Counted from the first letter of the stretch, positions 11,645 to 22,156 are shown. The stretch: 64,000 nt of DNA from Caenorhabditis remanei (GCF_010183535.1 NC_071329.1:2728001-2792000), one strand, 5' to 3'. Notes: generated by a model from the letters alone, not told the origin. Translations and numbers: made by a program.

Positions 11645-11865
11645 GTGTAGTTGTTAGTTCTTTCTTAAACGTGAGCCGGAAAGAAAGACTAACATTTGAA
11701 ATCTGTTCTGCTTAAACGTGATCCGGAAAGCAAACAGTTTTTCGCTGCCTCTAGTTTCAAATTGTGTATTGCTTAAACGTGATCCGGAAAGCAAAACGCA
11801 GTTTCTCTGCCTCGAAAGTTGTGTGTTGCTTAAACGTGATCCGGAAAGCACATTCAATTTTTCGC
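11645..11865 (+). promoter_or_regulatory. array of four leader stem-loops (candidate RNA packaging/dimerisation signal)
   Basis: Four units share the 14-base loop AAACGTGAKCCGGA, at about 11666, 11712, 11772 and 11831. Each is flanked by an inverted stem. Unit 1 has GTTAGT-T-CTTTCTT against AAGAAAGACTAAC. Unit 2 has CTGTT-C-TGCTT against AAGCAAACAG. Unit 3 has TGTGTATTGCTT against AAGCAAAACGCA (one mismatch and one wobble). Unit 4 has a shorter stem closing with GCTT/AAGC. The stem bases differ between units while pairing is kept and the loop is constant, which is the mark of selected RNA structure. Three loops contain the palindrome TCCGGA, which could allow kissing-loop pairing. The position between primer-binding site and gag is where packaging signals of LTR elements lie. 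The role is inference. Confidence 0.6.
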
Positions 11866-12363
11866 TGTGTGAATTTCTGCAAAGTCAGCACATAATTTCC
11901 ACGAAAAAGTGATTTTTGTGGCAAATTATTGAATTTTTCATCGGGAAAAACTATTTTCGGTGAAATTTTCGTGTTGATTTTGTAGTTTTTGACAGAATTT
12001 ATCGAGAAAATTACAAATTTTCGATAAATTTACGTTAATTCTGTTGGAAAACAAATTTCCGATAGGGTTTTCGGGTCAAAACACAGGAAAGTGACAAAAT
12101 TTCTGTCAAATCTTTCGAAAAGGCTAATATTTGAATTAGAATTTGGCAAAAACATTGCGAATTTCTAAAATTCAAGTATTTTCTTGTCGGAAAATTTAAA
12201 ATTATTGCGGAGAATAGCTGTGTGTGAATTTTCTGAGAAGCTGTTCCATTTCTTCGAAATAATCGTCATTTCATCGTGATTTTACTTCTTTTCGTCAATA
12301 TATCCTTGCGAAAGTGAACAATCAAGTATAATTTTCCAGGGTAAACTCTATCATTGCGAGAAG
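11866..12363 (+). other. retrotransposon leader, AT-rich
   Basis: This is non-coding leader between the stem-loop array and gag. It is A/T-rich with repeated phrases such as TTTCGATAAATTT and GAAAATT, and no open frame. A TTTTCCAGGG at about 12335-12342 shortly before the gag start could act as a splice acceptor, but no matching donor was established. Confidence 0.4.
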
Positions 12364-15300
12364 ATGGCGGACATCGAAGAAGAAGAAGCGAATCGATTGG
12401 CTGAAGAAGAAAGGATTCGGCAAGAAAATGAGTTGTTGGCAGAAGAACCAATGGAGGAAGAAGACGAAGAGAAACGAGTCCAGGAGGTGAGATTAGCGGA
12501 AATTGAAAAGGCCATCAATGAAACCTGCACTGACATCAAAAACCAGACAAAATTCAGCACGAAACAGTGCAGAGTGTTGTTATCGCCACTCATTGGTAAA
12601 ATTCTAGAAGTAGAAGAACAATTCCGTGGGAAAAAGAAAGAAAGTGAATTCTGGGAAAATACGAATGTCAAACTAAATAAAACTGTTTTGTCATTGCAGA
12701 ACGAATTGGAGACAAAAAGCCAACAACAGCCGCCGACGTCAATCGAAGAGCCAGCAACAGCATGTGTGGTGTCTGGTCAATCGATACAAGGAAATGAGGA
12801 AAGAACGAAGATGGTGAGTTTGCTAGAAGCAAATGAGATTCATACCGAAGCAGAATTGAACAAGTTGTTTGAGAAATACGAACAACTGGAGTATGAATTG
12901 AGTGTGAAAGTGGAATATTTGCAGCGTTCTCAACGTCAAACGGACTCGCTTCGCTCGGAACTTTGTCGATTGAAGTTGAAGTGCGATCAACAACAACAGA
13001 AGCTTCTCGCCGAAGAGGAAAAAGTAAAGAAGATGTCGGAAGAGTTGAAAGTGAAGTATCCTAATCTTCGTGCAAATTCGTCGACTCGTGCCGGTGAGTG
13101 TAACCAGCAAACGGGAGAGCGAAAAGAAAGTACGCGTTACTATAATGCAGAAACATCCGAAATCATTGATACGATTCCTCTGCAAGAATCGCTTGATTCT
13201 GGGAGAAATTGGAATCAAAGGATCGTTGAACAAAATGCTCAAAGAAACATTATTGTTCATAATGAACATGGAATGTCAAACATGAATGCTCAATGGAGAA
13301 TGGCACAAGCTCTGCCAGACCCTCCAGTATTCTCTGCAGGAAAAAATTCTGTTAATGCGGAAACTTTTGAGAGGGCATTCTACATGAAGTACAGATTCTT
13401 TGATATTGAGGCTCAGAAAAACTTTCTGGAAACAAGATTCCTGGCGGGAAACGCGTTGACAGTGTATAAAGGGTTACCGGAGTCGGATAAAAATTCGGTT
13501 TCGCGTATTCTCGATGCTGTCAAACGTCGTTTGAGTCAGTCGGAACCAGAAGAGTCGCGCCGGGCGAAAAGCAAATTTCAAGCGTTGAAATTGCACAAAG
13601 AGCAAACTGTTCAAGACTTTTGCCTTATTATGGACGAAGTTGTTCGCATTGGTTACAAAGGAGTGCCTGAATACCAAATTTCTTCAATGAAAACAACAAA
13701 GTTGCTTGATGAAATGAGGGAGCACACTGTCTTTGAAGTTTTGCTTCAAATTCTGGGTTCTCAGCTGAGAAATTGTCCTGTTGAGGAACAATATGAGTTG
13801 TGTCGAGTAGAAGCAACAATGTTTGATGAAGAATGGAGAAGTGGGAAAAGGAAAGCGGAGCAACATGAGAAGAGAATGAACCGAGAGCAGTCGGATCAAT
13901 ACTCTAATAACGTGCCGCGCACAGGTTTTACACAGAACAATGCATCCGTACCACAACAGTCCTCCAGATTCAACAGATACACTCCGAACAGACAATCGAA
14001 TAGTTATCAAACTAATTCGGGATCTGAGTCCAATAGCAATCAATGCACATCAACTACTGATCAACAACAAAATTTCAGTACAAGCAATGATTTGAATAAT
14101 CAATGTGCTCCGAAAGGTTACATGTACAATGAGAAAAGTCCGGAATGTTGGAAGAATTTAGTCCACAGTTCAGATTCTGCTAATAACGCGTCGAGTAATG
14201 CGTTGGGATTTCACAAATGTAGTGAGTGTAGTCTGACAGGTTGTCATGCACCTACTTGTTCGAAAGCGCCTGGGTCAAATACATCAAAAGTGAAAATTAA
14301 TTCAACAATTGTTTGTTTCAGATGCGATCAGCAAGGACATATCGCTTCGAAGTGTCCGATACGGAATGCTTCGATACAAGAAGTTCGAGTGGCTCCGGAT
14401 GTTCAGTCGAAAGTTGAAGATCAGAAGTGCAAAATGAAGTCTGATACAAAGTGTTCAAGTGATAAGGAATCAGAAAGGAAACTGATTGATCAAGAAATGG
14501 AAACGAAAGATCTGCGTGAAGGGCAGAGTGTTGCTGCTAGTGTTTTCAAGAAAGATATGGTTATTGGTGTGGACAGAGTGCCAATTAAAAGCATCAATTC
14601 CATAGAATTTTCTGTTATGAGTTCCGATGAGATGTTGCGTAGTGGGGATACAAAGGATGATGGACTTCAGACCTCCTGCACAAAACACGCACATACAAAG
14701 GACAATAATGTTGGTGTGAACAGGGAGTTCACAGAAGCCAATAGTCAGAAAAACGGAAATTGTGATGAAGAGCAGAAATCTGAAAGGGATCAGAGATTAT
14801 GTAGTATTTCATTGACGAAAACCAAGAAGCAAAGTGTCCAACAGAAGAAAGTTTCTGATGTGATTTCAAGTTTTGAAGATCTGAAGAGAGATCAGAAAGA
14901 ACATAATGTTCAGAAAAATATAGTGAACTGTGATTCGATACAGTCTTACATGTATTCAGAAGATGGAGATGGAAAGAAAAAGAGGAATACAGTGGACCAG
15001 AAAGCTGTCGACAATGTTATGTGTCAAGGTCCCCCACTGAATTCCATAGAAGATTCTTCAAGTCTCAATCAAAATGATAATGTGGATGCTAGCGAAGTAA
15101 CGGATATTGTGAAGATAAACACATCAAAATCAAAGTTTCTCAATCAAAAGTGCCTCACAAAGCCTGGACTACAAAAAACGGGAGATGACACCTGCGGTGT
15201 TGATTTTCCAAAGAAAACCAAACGGCGTAACAAGGAGGAAACCCGTCCGAGAACGGATCCACCAGTTTCTTCGCCAGAAACATCAGATTATGACTATAAT

Positions 15301-15705
15301 TCTGTGTTTTGTTTTGATTCGGATCTATGGTTGAGTGATACCTCACCGGGATCAATGGATTCTGATAATGACAATCAACTCGATTCCTATCAAGCATGGA
15401 AGAAGTCTGTTCCAAAGATGTTTAAATCGCAAGTGGTGCCTCGTCCTCTGAAGGATCCACCAGTTTCTACAAATCAATCGACTTGGAGTGACACCCAATT
15501 CGAACCTGCCAAGGAGTCACCTCGTCCACTCAAGGATCCACCGGATTCATGGATGGAGGATGTCAAGTGGAGACGCATGCAGCAGGAGTATCGACCTCGA
15601 AAGGACCCGCCGAGCCCATATTGTCAACATGGCCATAGAAACCTGCTCGGATGTCTTCAGTATACGCAGTTCTTGCCGACTCCGATGTCTACGGTCAGCA
15701 GCTAG
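12364..15705 (+). CDS. Gag-like polyprotein of the LTR retrotransposon
   Basis: A single uninterrupted frame of 1113 residues. The N-terminus (about 1-250) is highly charged and coiled-coil-like, starting with an acidic run. A capsid-like retrotransposon Gag region lies at about 316-490 (LPDPPVFSAGKN..., FLETRFLAGNAL, KSKFQALKLHKEQTVQDF). A Cys/His cluster CSECSLTGCHAPTC lies near 618, and a CCHC zinc knuckle CFRCDQQGHIASKC near 651. A long polar tail follows (about 670-940). Near residues 960, 1026, 1053 and 1076 are four copies of RP-[RL]-x-DPP. The C-terminus shows no DTG/DSG protease or YxDD polymerase motif. The protein is expected to form a capsid around element RNA. The intact frame agrees with a young insertion. 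The start codon follows an in-frame leader without upstream ATG-rich clutter and is the first in the frame. Confidence 0.85.
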   Translation: MADIEEEEANRLAEEERIRQENELLAEEPMEEEDEEKRVQEVRLAEIEKAINETCTDIKNQTKFSTKQCRVLLSPLIGKILEVEEQFRGKKKESEFWENTNVKLNKTVLSLQNELETKSQQQPPTSIEEPATACVVSGQSIQGNEERTKMVSLLEANEIHTEAELNKLFEKYEQLEYELSVKVEYLQRSQRQTDSLRSELCRLKLKCDQQQQKLLAEEEKVKKMSEELKVKYPNLRANSSTRAGECNQQTGERKESTRYYNAETSEIIDTIPLQESLDSGRNWNQRIVEQNAQRNIIVHNEHGMSNMNAQWRMAQALPDPPVFSAGKNSVNAETFERAFYMKYRFFDIEAQKNFLETRFLAGNALTVYKGLPESDKNSVSRILDAVKRRLSQSEPEESRRAKSKFQALKLHKEQTVQDFCLIMDEVVRIGYKGVPEYQISSMKTTKLLDEMREHTVFEVLLQILGSQLRNCPVEEQYELCRVEATMFDEEWRSGKRKAEQHEKRMNREQSDQYSNNVPRTGFTQNNASVPQQSSRFNRYTPNRQSNSYQTNSGSESNSNQCTSTTDQQQNFSTSNDLNNQCAPKGYMYNEKSPECWKNLVHSSDSANNASSNALGFHKCSECSLTGCHAPTCSKAPGSNTSKVKINSTIVCFRCDQQGHIASKCPIRNASIQEVRVAPDVQSKVEDQKCKMKSDTKCSSDKESERKLIDQEMETKDLREGQSVAASVFKKDMVIGVDRVPIKSINSIEFSVMSSDEMLRSGDTKDDGLQTSCTKHAHTKDNNVGVNREFTEANSQKNGNCDEEQKSERDQRLCSISLTKTKKQSVQQKKVSDVISSFEDLKRDQKEHNVQKNIVNCDSIQSYMYSEDGDGKKKRNTVDQKAVDNVMCQGPPLNSIEDSSSLNQNDNVDASEVTDIVKINTSKSKFLNQKCLTKPGLQKTGDDTCGVDFPKKTKRRNKEETRPRTDPPVSSPETSDYDYNSVFCFDSDLWLSDTSPGSMDSDNDNQLDSYQAWKKSVPKMFKSQVVPRPLKDPPVSTNQSTWSDTQFEPAKESPRPLKDPPDSWMEDVKWRRMQQEYRPRKDPPSPYCQHGHRNLLGCLQYTQFLPTPMSTVSS

Positions 15706-15985
15706 ATTCTCGTTACCACCGGAGTTTACTAATACTATTCTTTTTATCTTATTTTATAGTTACTTTTAGTATATTGTTCTATTCCCCCCTGTCCACCGAC
15801 GATACTACCCCCCACGTCCTTATCATTTTCTATAACTCTTTATCTACTTTTTATCATTTTCTATATCTCTATAGTGTTTAAGTTAAACCCAAAAAGCTCC
15901 ATCTTTTGTATCTCCTGGTATCTTCACGAGTGTTCCGTGTCATTCATTAGAGCCACGGGAGAAGGGACTCGAAAGGACCCCGAGA
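15706..15985 (+). other. gag 3' region with purine-rich tract
   Basis: This short non-coding segment ends in purine-rich sequence (GGGAGAAGGGA and GAAAGGA at about 15957-15978) just before the 3' LTR. It could serve as the polypurine primer for plus-strand synthesis. There is no room for pol. Confidence 0.5.
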
Positions 15986-16478
15986 TGTCCGGTACCTACC
16001 GGTTTTATCTCTAAAAAGTCCATAAAGTCACTCCAAGTCTTAGACTTGCCTTCATAACTCGCGGGTTCGATGCAATTGCGCTCTAGCGCATTGTATCTAT
16101 TCTCCGGCGCGAACATGTCAAAGTGAAGAGAAAAAGAGATTGGTAATCATTCTTGAGCTTGGGGTCACCTAGAGTTAGGTGATTTTTACCCGTTTCAGTC
16201 AAGTTTCGCCCGTTTATAGTTTTGGGTGGTTTTTGTCACCTTTTTTCTATTGTTTTAATTAGCTTTTGTTTGTCTTTCTAGCTTAGGGTAGCTGTTAGAC
16301 TCATTATTACTTTCTCGCTCTTTTGTAATCGATTATCGAGAAGATAATCGATTGATTGTTACTAGAATAAATTCGTAACTATCTAGACAATTGTGTTTAT
16401 TGATTTTCTCGTCTTTCCGCTTATTGTCTGTTTACCAGAAGCTAGCGTGACACCGTTGTCACGTCTAACTTTCTGACT
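15986..16478 (+). repeat. 3' LTR
   Basis: The same 493 bp as 11091-11583; no mismatch was seen when the two were read side by side. Because LTRs are identical at insertion, this points to a very recent event. Confidence 0.9.
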
Positions 16479-16566
16479 TGTTTACTTATTTTGGAATACG
16501 ATTTGAAATGCGATTACAGATATTAAAATTTTTATTCAGAGAAGAAATTTTTTAAAAGTTGAAGAA

Positions 16567-18066
16567 TCAATGCGGCGCCCGCTCGATTATAAGAACCTCA
16601 AACTTCACAACCCATCGGTTTAATATGTTGCCCTCCTCAATTGACACCTTCACTTGATTATTGGATCTTGTCGGAATCGAGATGAATCTGAAATAATCTT
16701 TTTTGATTGATGCCTTTTGAATCACAAACTCACGCATCCCCAGCCTCCGCATCCTTATATTCCTCAGTTATCTTTCCTAAAATAGTGTTTTTGACATGCT
16801 CGCTAGTGCCGAAACTGTAGCAGCTACCAACTGTCTTTCCAGATTCAACCCAATTCTTGATGACCAGCAGGAAGTCTTCTACAGACCAGTTGTTCTCAAT
16901 TCGAGATATCTTGTGGAAGTTCAAATTTTGAAGATTCAAGACAACTGGTGGCCGGATGTGGTATGGATAGCTTTCTAAAACCTCGAGATACCGAGCCTCC
17001 TGGAGAATTGAACATTCGAAATCAGCATCGTTATTGATAATTGTATTCAGCCGCTTCAATGGGGCATCCAACAACAGAGCCAATGGTTTCTGCAGAAGAT
17101 GAATATTCATCCCCTGCGCAATCTCCTCAATCTTCAGCCTCAATCCCATAGGGAGCCTCATTATCTCATTCCAGCAAGGATTGAGCAACTTGATATGGAC
17201 AGGGTGCCGACGACTTCCGAACAGGCGAGTGGTAAGGTACTTTACGGATTCATGAAGTTTCTTACTGTATCGAACTCGCTCGATGTATTCCTGACGCCAC
17301 GAAGATACAGTTAGTTGGAGAAAGGTCTCATATGGAACTGGTAGACCATCCCGTCGGGAATAGAACGGTTGTAGCTTGGCAATATAAGTATTGATTTCCC
17401 TGTTTAGCTCGTCATAAGCCATTTTTCGTGCTTTCTCAAAGTAAGGAGAGCGCTCGGTGGTGGCCTTTACAGTCCCGTCTAGAAATCTTTCAACCAGTTT
17501 TCGAAGCTGAAACCCATTGTGATCCGGGTTCATCTCAAGAACCAATCTTATCGGTCCAAAGCTTTTCACAAATTCAATTTTTCTCCTCGATTCCTCCAAG
17601 TTTTTTTCCAGATCCGGAATCCTTCCATTTTGCTGATGATACCCCGGCTCACCAGCTGTTACAGTTAACCTTCCATCCCGCAAATCTACATCTCCAGGAG
17701 TCAACACATTTTTTCCAGAATCATCTTCAAATCCGTATCGATCTAGATCACTGAGTGTCCCACCAGAATTATTAATTTCCTGAACTCTTGGAGGTGTCAT
17801 GCCATGTGGGTACTTCTTGTAGATTGCCACCTCATATTTCGTATCGTTGATTTTGAATTTGTTGTTGTGAGCCGAAAACGTTTGAATCCGAAGTGGAACT
17901 ACTTTGTCGGTAGAGCGGATCGAGGGTATTCTGGAGAATAGGCGGAATCTAAAAATGATATAATTTGGGGAAAGTTATTGGCTTCTAAATCTTACCTTGT
18001 ATTTGCATCCATTTGTCCGAGAACACTTTTCAAACTCTCATAAGATAGAGGGGGAGAGCGGTTCAT
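16567..18066 (-). CDS. DUF3557-like protein, copy E
   Basis: Exons on the minus strand are 18066-17996, 17948-16734 and 16687-16567 (468 residues). Exon 1 reads MNRSPPLSYESLKSVLGQMD. Exon 2 has RFRLFSRIPSIRS, YEVAIYKKYPHGMTPPRVQE, DLDRYGFEDDSGKN, LTPGDVDLRDG, LQPFYSRRDGLPVPYETF, YSKKLHESVKYL, LPMGLRLKIEE and IRPPVVLNLQNL. Exon 3 starts FISIPTRSNNQVKVS. It belongs to a second subfamily (N-x-R-S/P-PPLSYESLKSVL) that fills the three head-to-head pairs. Its start lies 456 bp from the divergent copy F. The retrotransposon ends only 85 bp beyond its stop codon. Function is unknown. Confidence 0.86.
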
Positions 18067-18522
18067 TGTTGTAGTAGCAGAGGTAGAAGATGGAAAACGT
18101 GAGAGGAGGTGTAAGAGGGAAGAATCCTCTGTTAGTGTATGAATGAGTAGGATTGACCTAGATGTGGGGGGGGGACCTAGAAAAGGAGGAGACGTAGGTG
18201 CACATAGCCTAAAAAAACAAGGGGAGGAGTCCTATCTCTTTCTTACCATCTGACTCCAAATTAGTGGTTTCCCAGGGCTATACACCTGTCTCCTCCTCCT
18301 TCTCCTCCTCTACGTTCCCCACCATCTAGGTCAGTCCTACTCATTCATCCACTAACAGAGTCCCCCTTCGCTCTTACACCTCCTCTCACGTCCCTCTTCA
18401 CCTATTTCACGTTCTTATATCACTACTATCCCTCCAGTATTCCTTTCTCATTTATACACTCACAGAGCCCCCTCCAACACCCCTTCTGTTGTCTTCCTTC
18501 TTCTACCACTATTACTGCAACA
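18067..18522. promoter_or_regulatory. shared divergent promoter of copies E and F
   Basis: The spacer between the two divergent start codons is itself a long imperfect palindrome, because each half is the same upstream sequence. It contains CT/GA-rich tracts, the phrase GGGGAGGAGTCCTATCTC with its inverted counterpart, and repeated ACCTAGATG/CATCTAGGT. The two genes probably respond to the same regulators (inference). Confidence 0.6.
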
Positions 18523-20011
18523 ATGAACCGCTTTCCCCCTCTATCCTATGAGAGTTTAAAAAGTGTTCTCGGACAAATGGATGCGAATACAAGGTAAGAT
18601 TTAGAAGCCAGTAACTTTCCCTTAATAAAATATTTTCAGATTCCGCCTGTTCTCTAGAATCCCTTCGATCCGCATTACCGACAAGGTAGTTCCACTTCGG
18701 ATTCAAACGTTTTCGGCTCACAACTACAAATTCAAAATCAACAATACCGAATATGAAGTGGGAATCTATAAGAAGTACCCACCTGGTATGACACCTCCAA
18801 AAGTCCAGGAAGTCAACAATGCTGGTGGACTAATCGATGATTTAGATCAGCATGGATTTGTAGATGATTCTGGAAGGAATGTGTTGACTCCTGGAGATGT
18901 GGATTTGCGGGACTTAGGGTTGCTGGTACTATTTGGTGGGCCATATCAACAGCAAGATCTAGAAAAAAAGTTGGAGAAAACGAGAAGAAAAATTGAATTT
19001 GTGGAGAGCTTTGGACCAATACCAGAGGTTCTTGAGGATGATATGGATCATGATGACTTCGAGCTTCGAAGACTGGTTCAAGAAATTCGAGACGGGACTT
19101 TAAAGCCCACCACCAAGCGCCCTAAGGAATTCGAGGGAACACGAAAAATGGCTCATGACAAGCTAAGCGGAAAAATCAAGAATATTATGGCAAAACTTCA
19201 ACCGTTCTACTCCAGACGGGATGGTGTACCAGTTCCATATGAGAGCTTCATCCAATTAACTGTATCTTCGCGGCGTCAGGAACATATCGAGCGAGTTCAA
19301 TACAGTTAGAAGCTTCATGAATCCGCAAAGTACCTTAGCACTCGCTTGTTTGGAAATCGGAGTCACCCTGTCCATATTCAGTTGCTTACTACTTTTCCTT
19401 GTTGGAATGGGATAATGAGGCTTCCCGTGGGATTGCAGCTGAAGATTGAGGAGATTCAGCAGGTAACGAATATCCATATCCTGCAGAAATCATTGATTTC
19501 GTTGTTGGATGCTCCATTCAAGCGGCTGAATGCAATCATCAATAACGATGATGATTTTGAATCTCCAATTCTGAAGGAAGCACGACATCTTCGGGTTTTC
19601 GAAAACCTCCCTTACCAAATTCGACCACCAGTTGTCTTGAATCTTCAAAACTTGAATTTCTATAAAATATCTCGTATTGAAAACAGCTGGTCTGTGGAAG
19701 ACTTCCTGCTAGTCATCAAGAATTGGGTTGAATCTGGAAAAAAAGTTGGTAGCTGCTACATTTTCGGCACTAGCGAGCTTGTCAAAAACAATATTTTGGG
19801 AAAAATCAGGGAGGTGTATAAGGACACGGAGACTGGGAATGCGTGAGTTCGTGGTTTATGATGCATCAATCGGAAATGTTGTTTTTTCAGATTTATCTCG
19901 ATTCCGACAAGATTCAATAATCAAGTGAAGGTGTCAATTGAAAAGGGCAAGGTACTAAATCGTTGGGATGTGAAGTTTGAGGTTCTTCCGATCGAACAGA
20001 CTTCTCAGTGA
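18523..20011 (+). pseudogene. DUF3557-like gene, copy F with one nonsense codon
   Basis: Exons are 18523-18593, 18640-19842 and 19891-20011, and all splice sites are intact. Within exon 2 the conserved YSKKLHE codons read TACAGTTAGAAG instead of TACAGTAAGAAG. One A-to-T change therefore makes a TAG at 19307-19309. The frame downstream is otherwise open through QLKIEEIQQVTNIHIL, IRPPVVLNLQNL and the last exon FISIPTRFNNQVKVS. The truncated product would be about 222 residues and would lack the C-terminal half. Because only one base separates it from an open frame, this is a young pseudogene, a null allele or a sequencing error. Confidence 0.85.
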
Positions 20012-20658
20012 TTCTTCACCTTTTTCAAAATGTGTTATCCGAATCTGAATTTGTTATTAATTTTAATATCTTTAATCTCATTTCAAATTGTTGTTCAAAA
20101 TAAATAAACAAAATAAATGAAACAGTACTTGTGCTTTAAAAAAATTTGTGTAAGATTGGATAATTTTTTTCTTTACTTCTCTAGACGAGAGAAAGAAATA
20201 GGTGCATGGCCAATGGAGGAGGAGATTAGGCTTCTGTTCCCTCATTTTCCTGTCTGTCGGTGTGTCCGAATGTCCGGAAGTGCAAAACCTCAAGCACCAA
20301 AATTACTTGATCTTCGATCCGGACGTTCGGACGTCCGGGGTGTCTGTCTGTCTGGATGAACAAAATTCTGGATTGTGTTGAGTTTATATTGTCTAAGCGT
20401 GACCAAATGTAATTCAAATTCAATGCTCCGCCGTTAATTTTGAGACCCTGCCCCACAGAACACTTATGACAGCCGCGCTCTTCCAAAACTAAAAAACATT
20501 CGAAAGGGTTTCTGTGGAGCACATTTGCAAATCAACCAAACTGTGCAACTAAGTCAGTACGTACACAGAAATCCGGACTTATTTTGGAATACGATTTGAA
20601 ATGCGATTACAGATATTCAAATTTTTATTCAGATAAAATATTTTTTAAAGGTGAAGAA
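20012..20658. other. intergenic between pair E/F and pair G/H
   Basis: No gene is seen. It holds AATAAA-type signals (about 20099-20115), the CCGGAC/GTCTGTCTG repeat in the opposite order to 10690-10880 (about 20245-20350), and a small CGCTCTTCC...GTGGAGCAC palindrome (20450-20525). At 20578-20640 lies the same 3'-flank sequence that follows the retrotransposon at 16480-16560, showing that the pair units share their flanks. Confidence 0.6.
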
Positions 20659-22156
20659 TCACTGCGACGCCCGTTCGATCGGAAGAACCTCAAACTTCAC
20701 AACCCATCGATTTAAGATATTGCCCTCCCCAATTGACACTTTCACTTGATTATTGAATCTTGTCGGAATCGAGATGAATCTGAAAAAAACTTTTTCGATT
20801 GGTGCCACTTGAATCACAAACTCACGCATCACCAGCCTCCGCATCCTTATATGACTCCGCGATCTTTCCCAAAATAGTGTTTTTGACATGCTCGCTAGTG
20901 CCGAAACTGTAGCAGCTACCAACTTTCTTTCCAGATTCAACCCAATTCTTGATGACTAACAGGAAGTCTTCTACAGACCAGTTGTTTTCAATACGAGTTA
21001 TCTTGTGGAAGTTCAAATTTTGAAGATTCAAAACAACTGGTGGGCGAATATCGTATGGGACGCTCTCGATAACCTCGAGATACCGTGCCTCCTTCAGAAT
21101 TGAACATTCGAAATCTTCATCGTTATTGACAATTGTATTCAGCCGCATCAATGGAGCATCCAACAACGGAGCCAATGATTTCTGCAGAAGATGAATATTC
21201 ATTCCCTGCGCAATCTCCTCAATCTTGAACCGCAATCCCACAGGGAGTCTCATTATTCCATTCCAGCAAGGATTAAGCAACTTGATATGGACTGGGTGCC
21301 GACGATTTCCGAACAGGCGAGTGGTAAGGTACTTGGCGGTTTCATGAAGCTTCTTACTGTATCGAACTCGCTCGATGTGTTCCTGACGCCACGAAGATAC
21401 AGTTAGTTGGATAAAGCTCTCATATGGAACTGGTAGACCATCCCGTCGGGAATAGAACGGTTGTAGCTTGGCAATATAATTCTTGATTTCCCTGTTTAGC
21501 TCGTCGTAAGCCATTTTTCGTGCTTTCTCGAAGTAAGGAGAGCGCTCGGTGGTAGCATTTACAGTCTCGTCTAGAAATCTTTCAACCAGTTCTCGAAGCG
21601 GGAACCCATTGTGATCCGGGTTCATCTCAAGAACCAATCTTATTGGTCCAAAGCCTTTCACAAATTCAATTTTTCTCCTTGATTCCTTCAACTTTTTCTC
21701 TAGATCCGGAATCCTTTCATCTTGCTGATGAAACCCCGGCTCACCATTTGTTACCAACCTTACGTCCCGCAAATCCACATCTCCAGGAGTCAACACATTC
21801 TTTCCAGAATCATCTTCAAATCCATACTGATCTAGATCACTGAGTGCCCCACCAGCATTGTTGACTTCCTGGACTCTTGGAGGTGTCATGCCATGTGGGT
21901 ACTTCTTGTAGATTGCCACCTCATATTTCGTATCGTAGATTTGGAATGTGTTGTTGTGAGCCGAAAACGTTTGAATCCGAAGTGGAACTACTTTCTCGGT
22001 AGGGCGGATCGAGGGTATTCTGGAGAATAGGCGGAATCTGTAAATGTTTTATTTTGGGAGAAAGTTATTGGCTTCTAAATCTTACCTTGTATTCGCATCT
22101 ATTTGTCCAAGCACACTTTTCAAACTTTCATAGGATAACGGGGGAGAACGGTTCAT
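20659..22156 (-). CDS. DUF3557-like protein, copy G
   Basis: Exons on minus are 22156-22086, 22037-20826 and 20779-20659 (467 residues). It is the closest relative of copy E throughout, including YEVAIYKKYPHGMTPPRVQE, LEMNPDHNGF, SYFEKARKMAYDELNREIK and the C-terminus ending in a Ser-Gln. All three exons keep frame with canonical GT/AG borders. It lies head-to-head with copy H, 328 bp between start codons. The E/F and G/H units thus look like a duplicated two-gene module. Function is unknown. Confidence 0.86.

Larger units (their letters stand above)
11091..16478 (+). mobile_element. young gag-only LTR retrotransposon
   Basis: The 5388-bp element is bounded by two 493-bp direct LTRs (11091-11583 and 15986-16478) in which I found no difference by eye. 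The 4 bases TGTT precede it (11087-11090) and follow it (16479-16482), as expected of a target-site duplication. A primer-binding site starting TGGGGGCCGAACCCC follows the 5' LTR directly. The interior holds one long gag-like frame (12364-15705) and only about 280 bp after it. I see no protease, reverse transcriptase, RNase H or integrase, so it must be moved by an autonomous relative. The Gag type suggests the Ty3/gypsy group, with moderate confidence. The 3' flank resumes sequence (TTATTTTGGAATACG...) also present at about 20580, confirming insertion into host DNA. Confidence 0.9.

Noticed and set aside
13474..14043. Antisense frames within the gag region
   Set aside because: The plus-strand Gag frame runs through without interruption and contains the zinc knuckle; the antisense frames are shadows.
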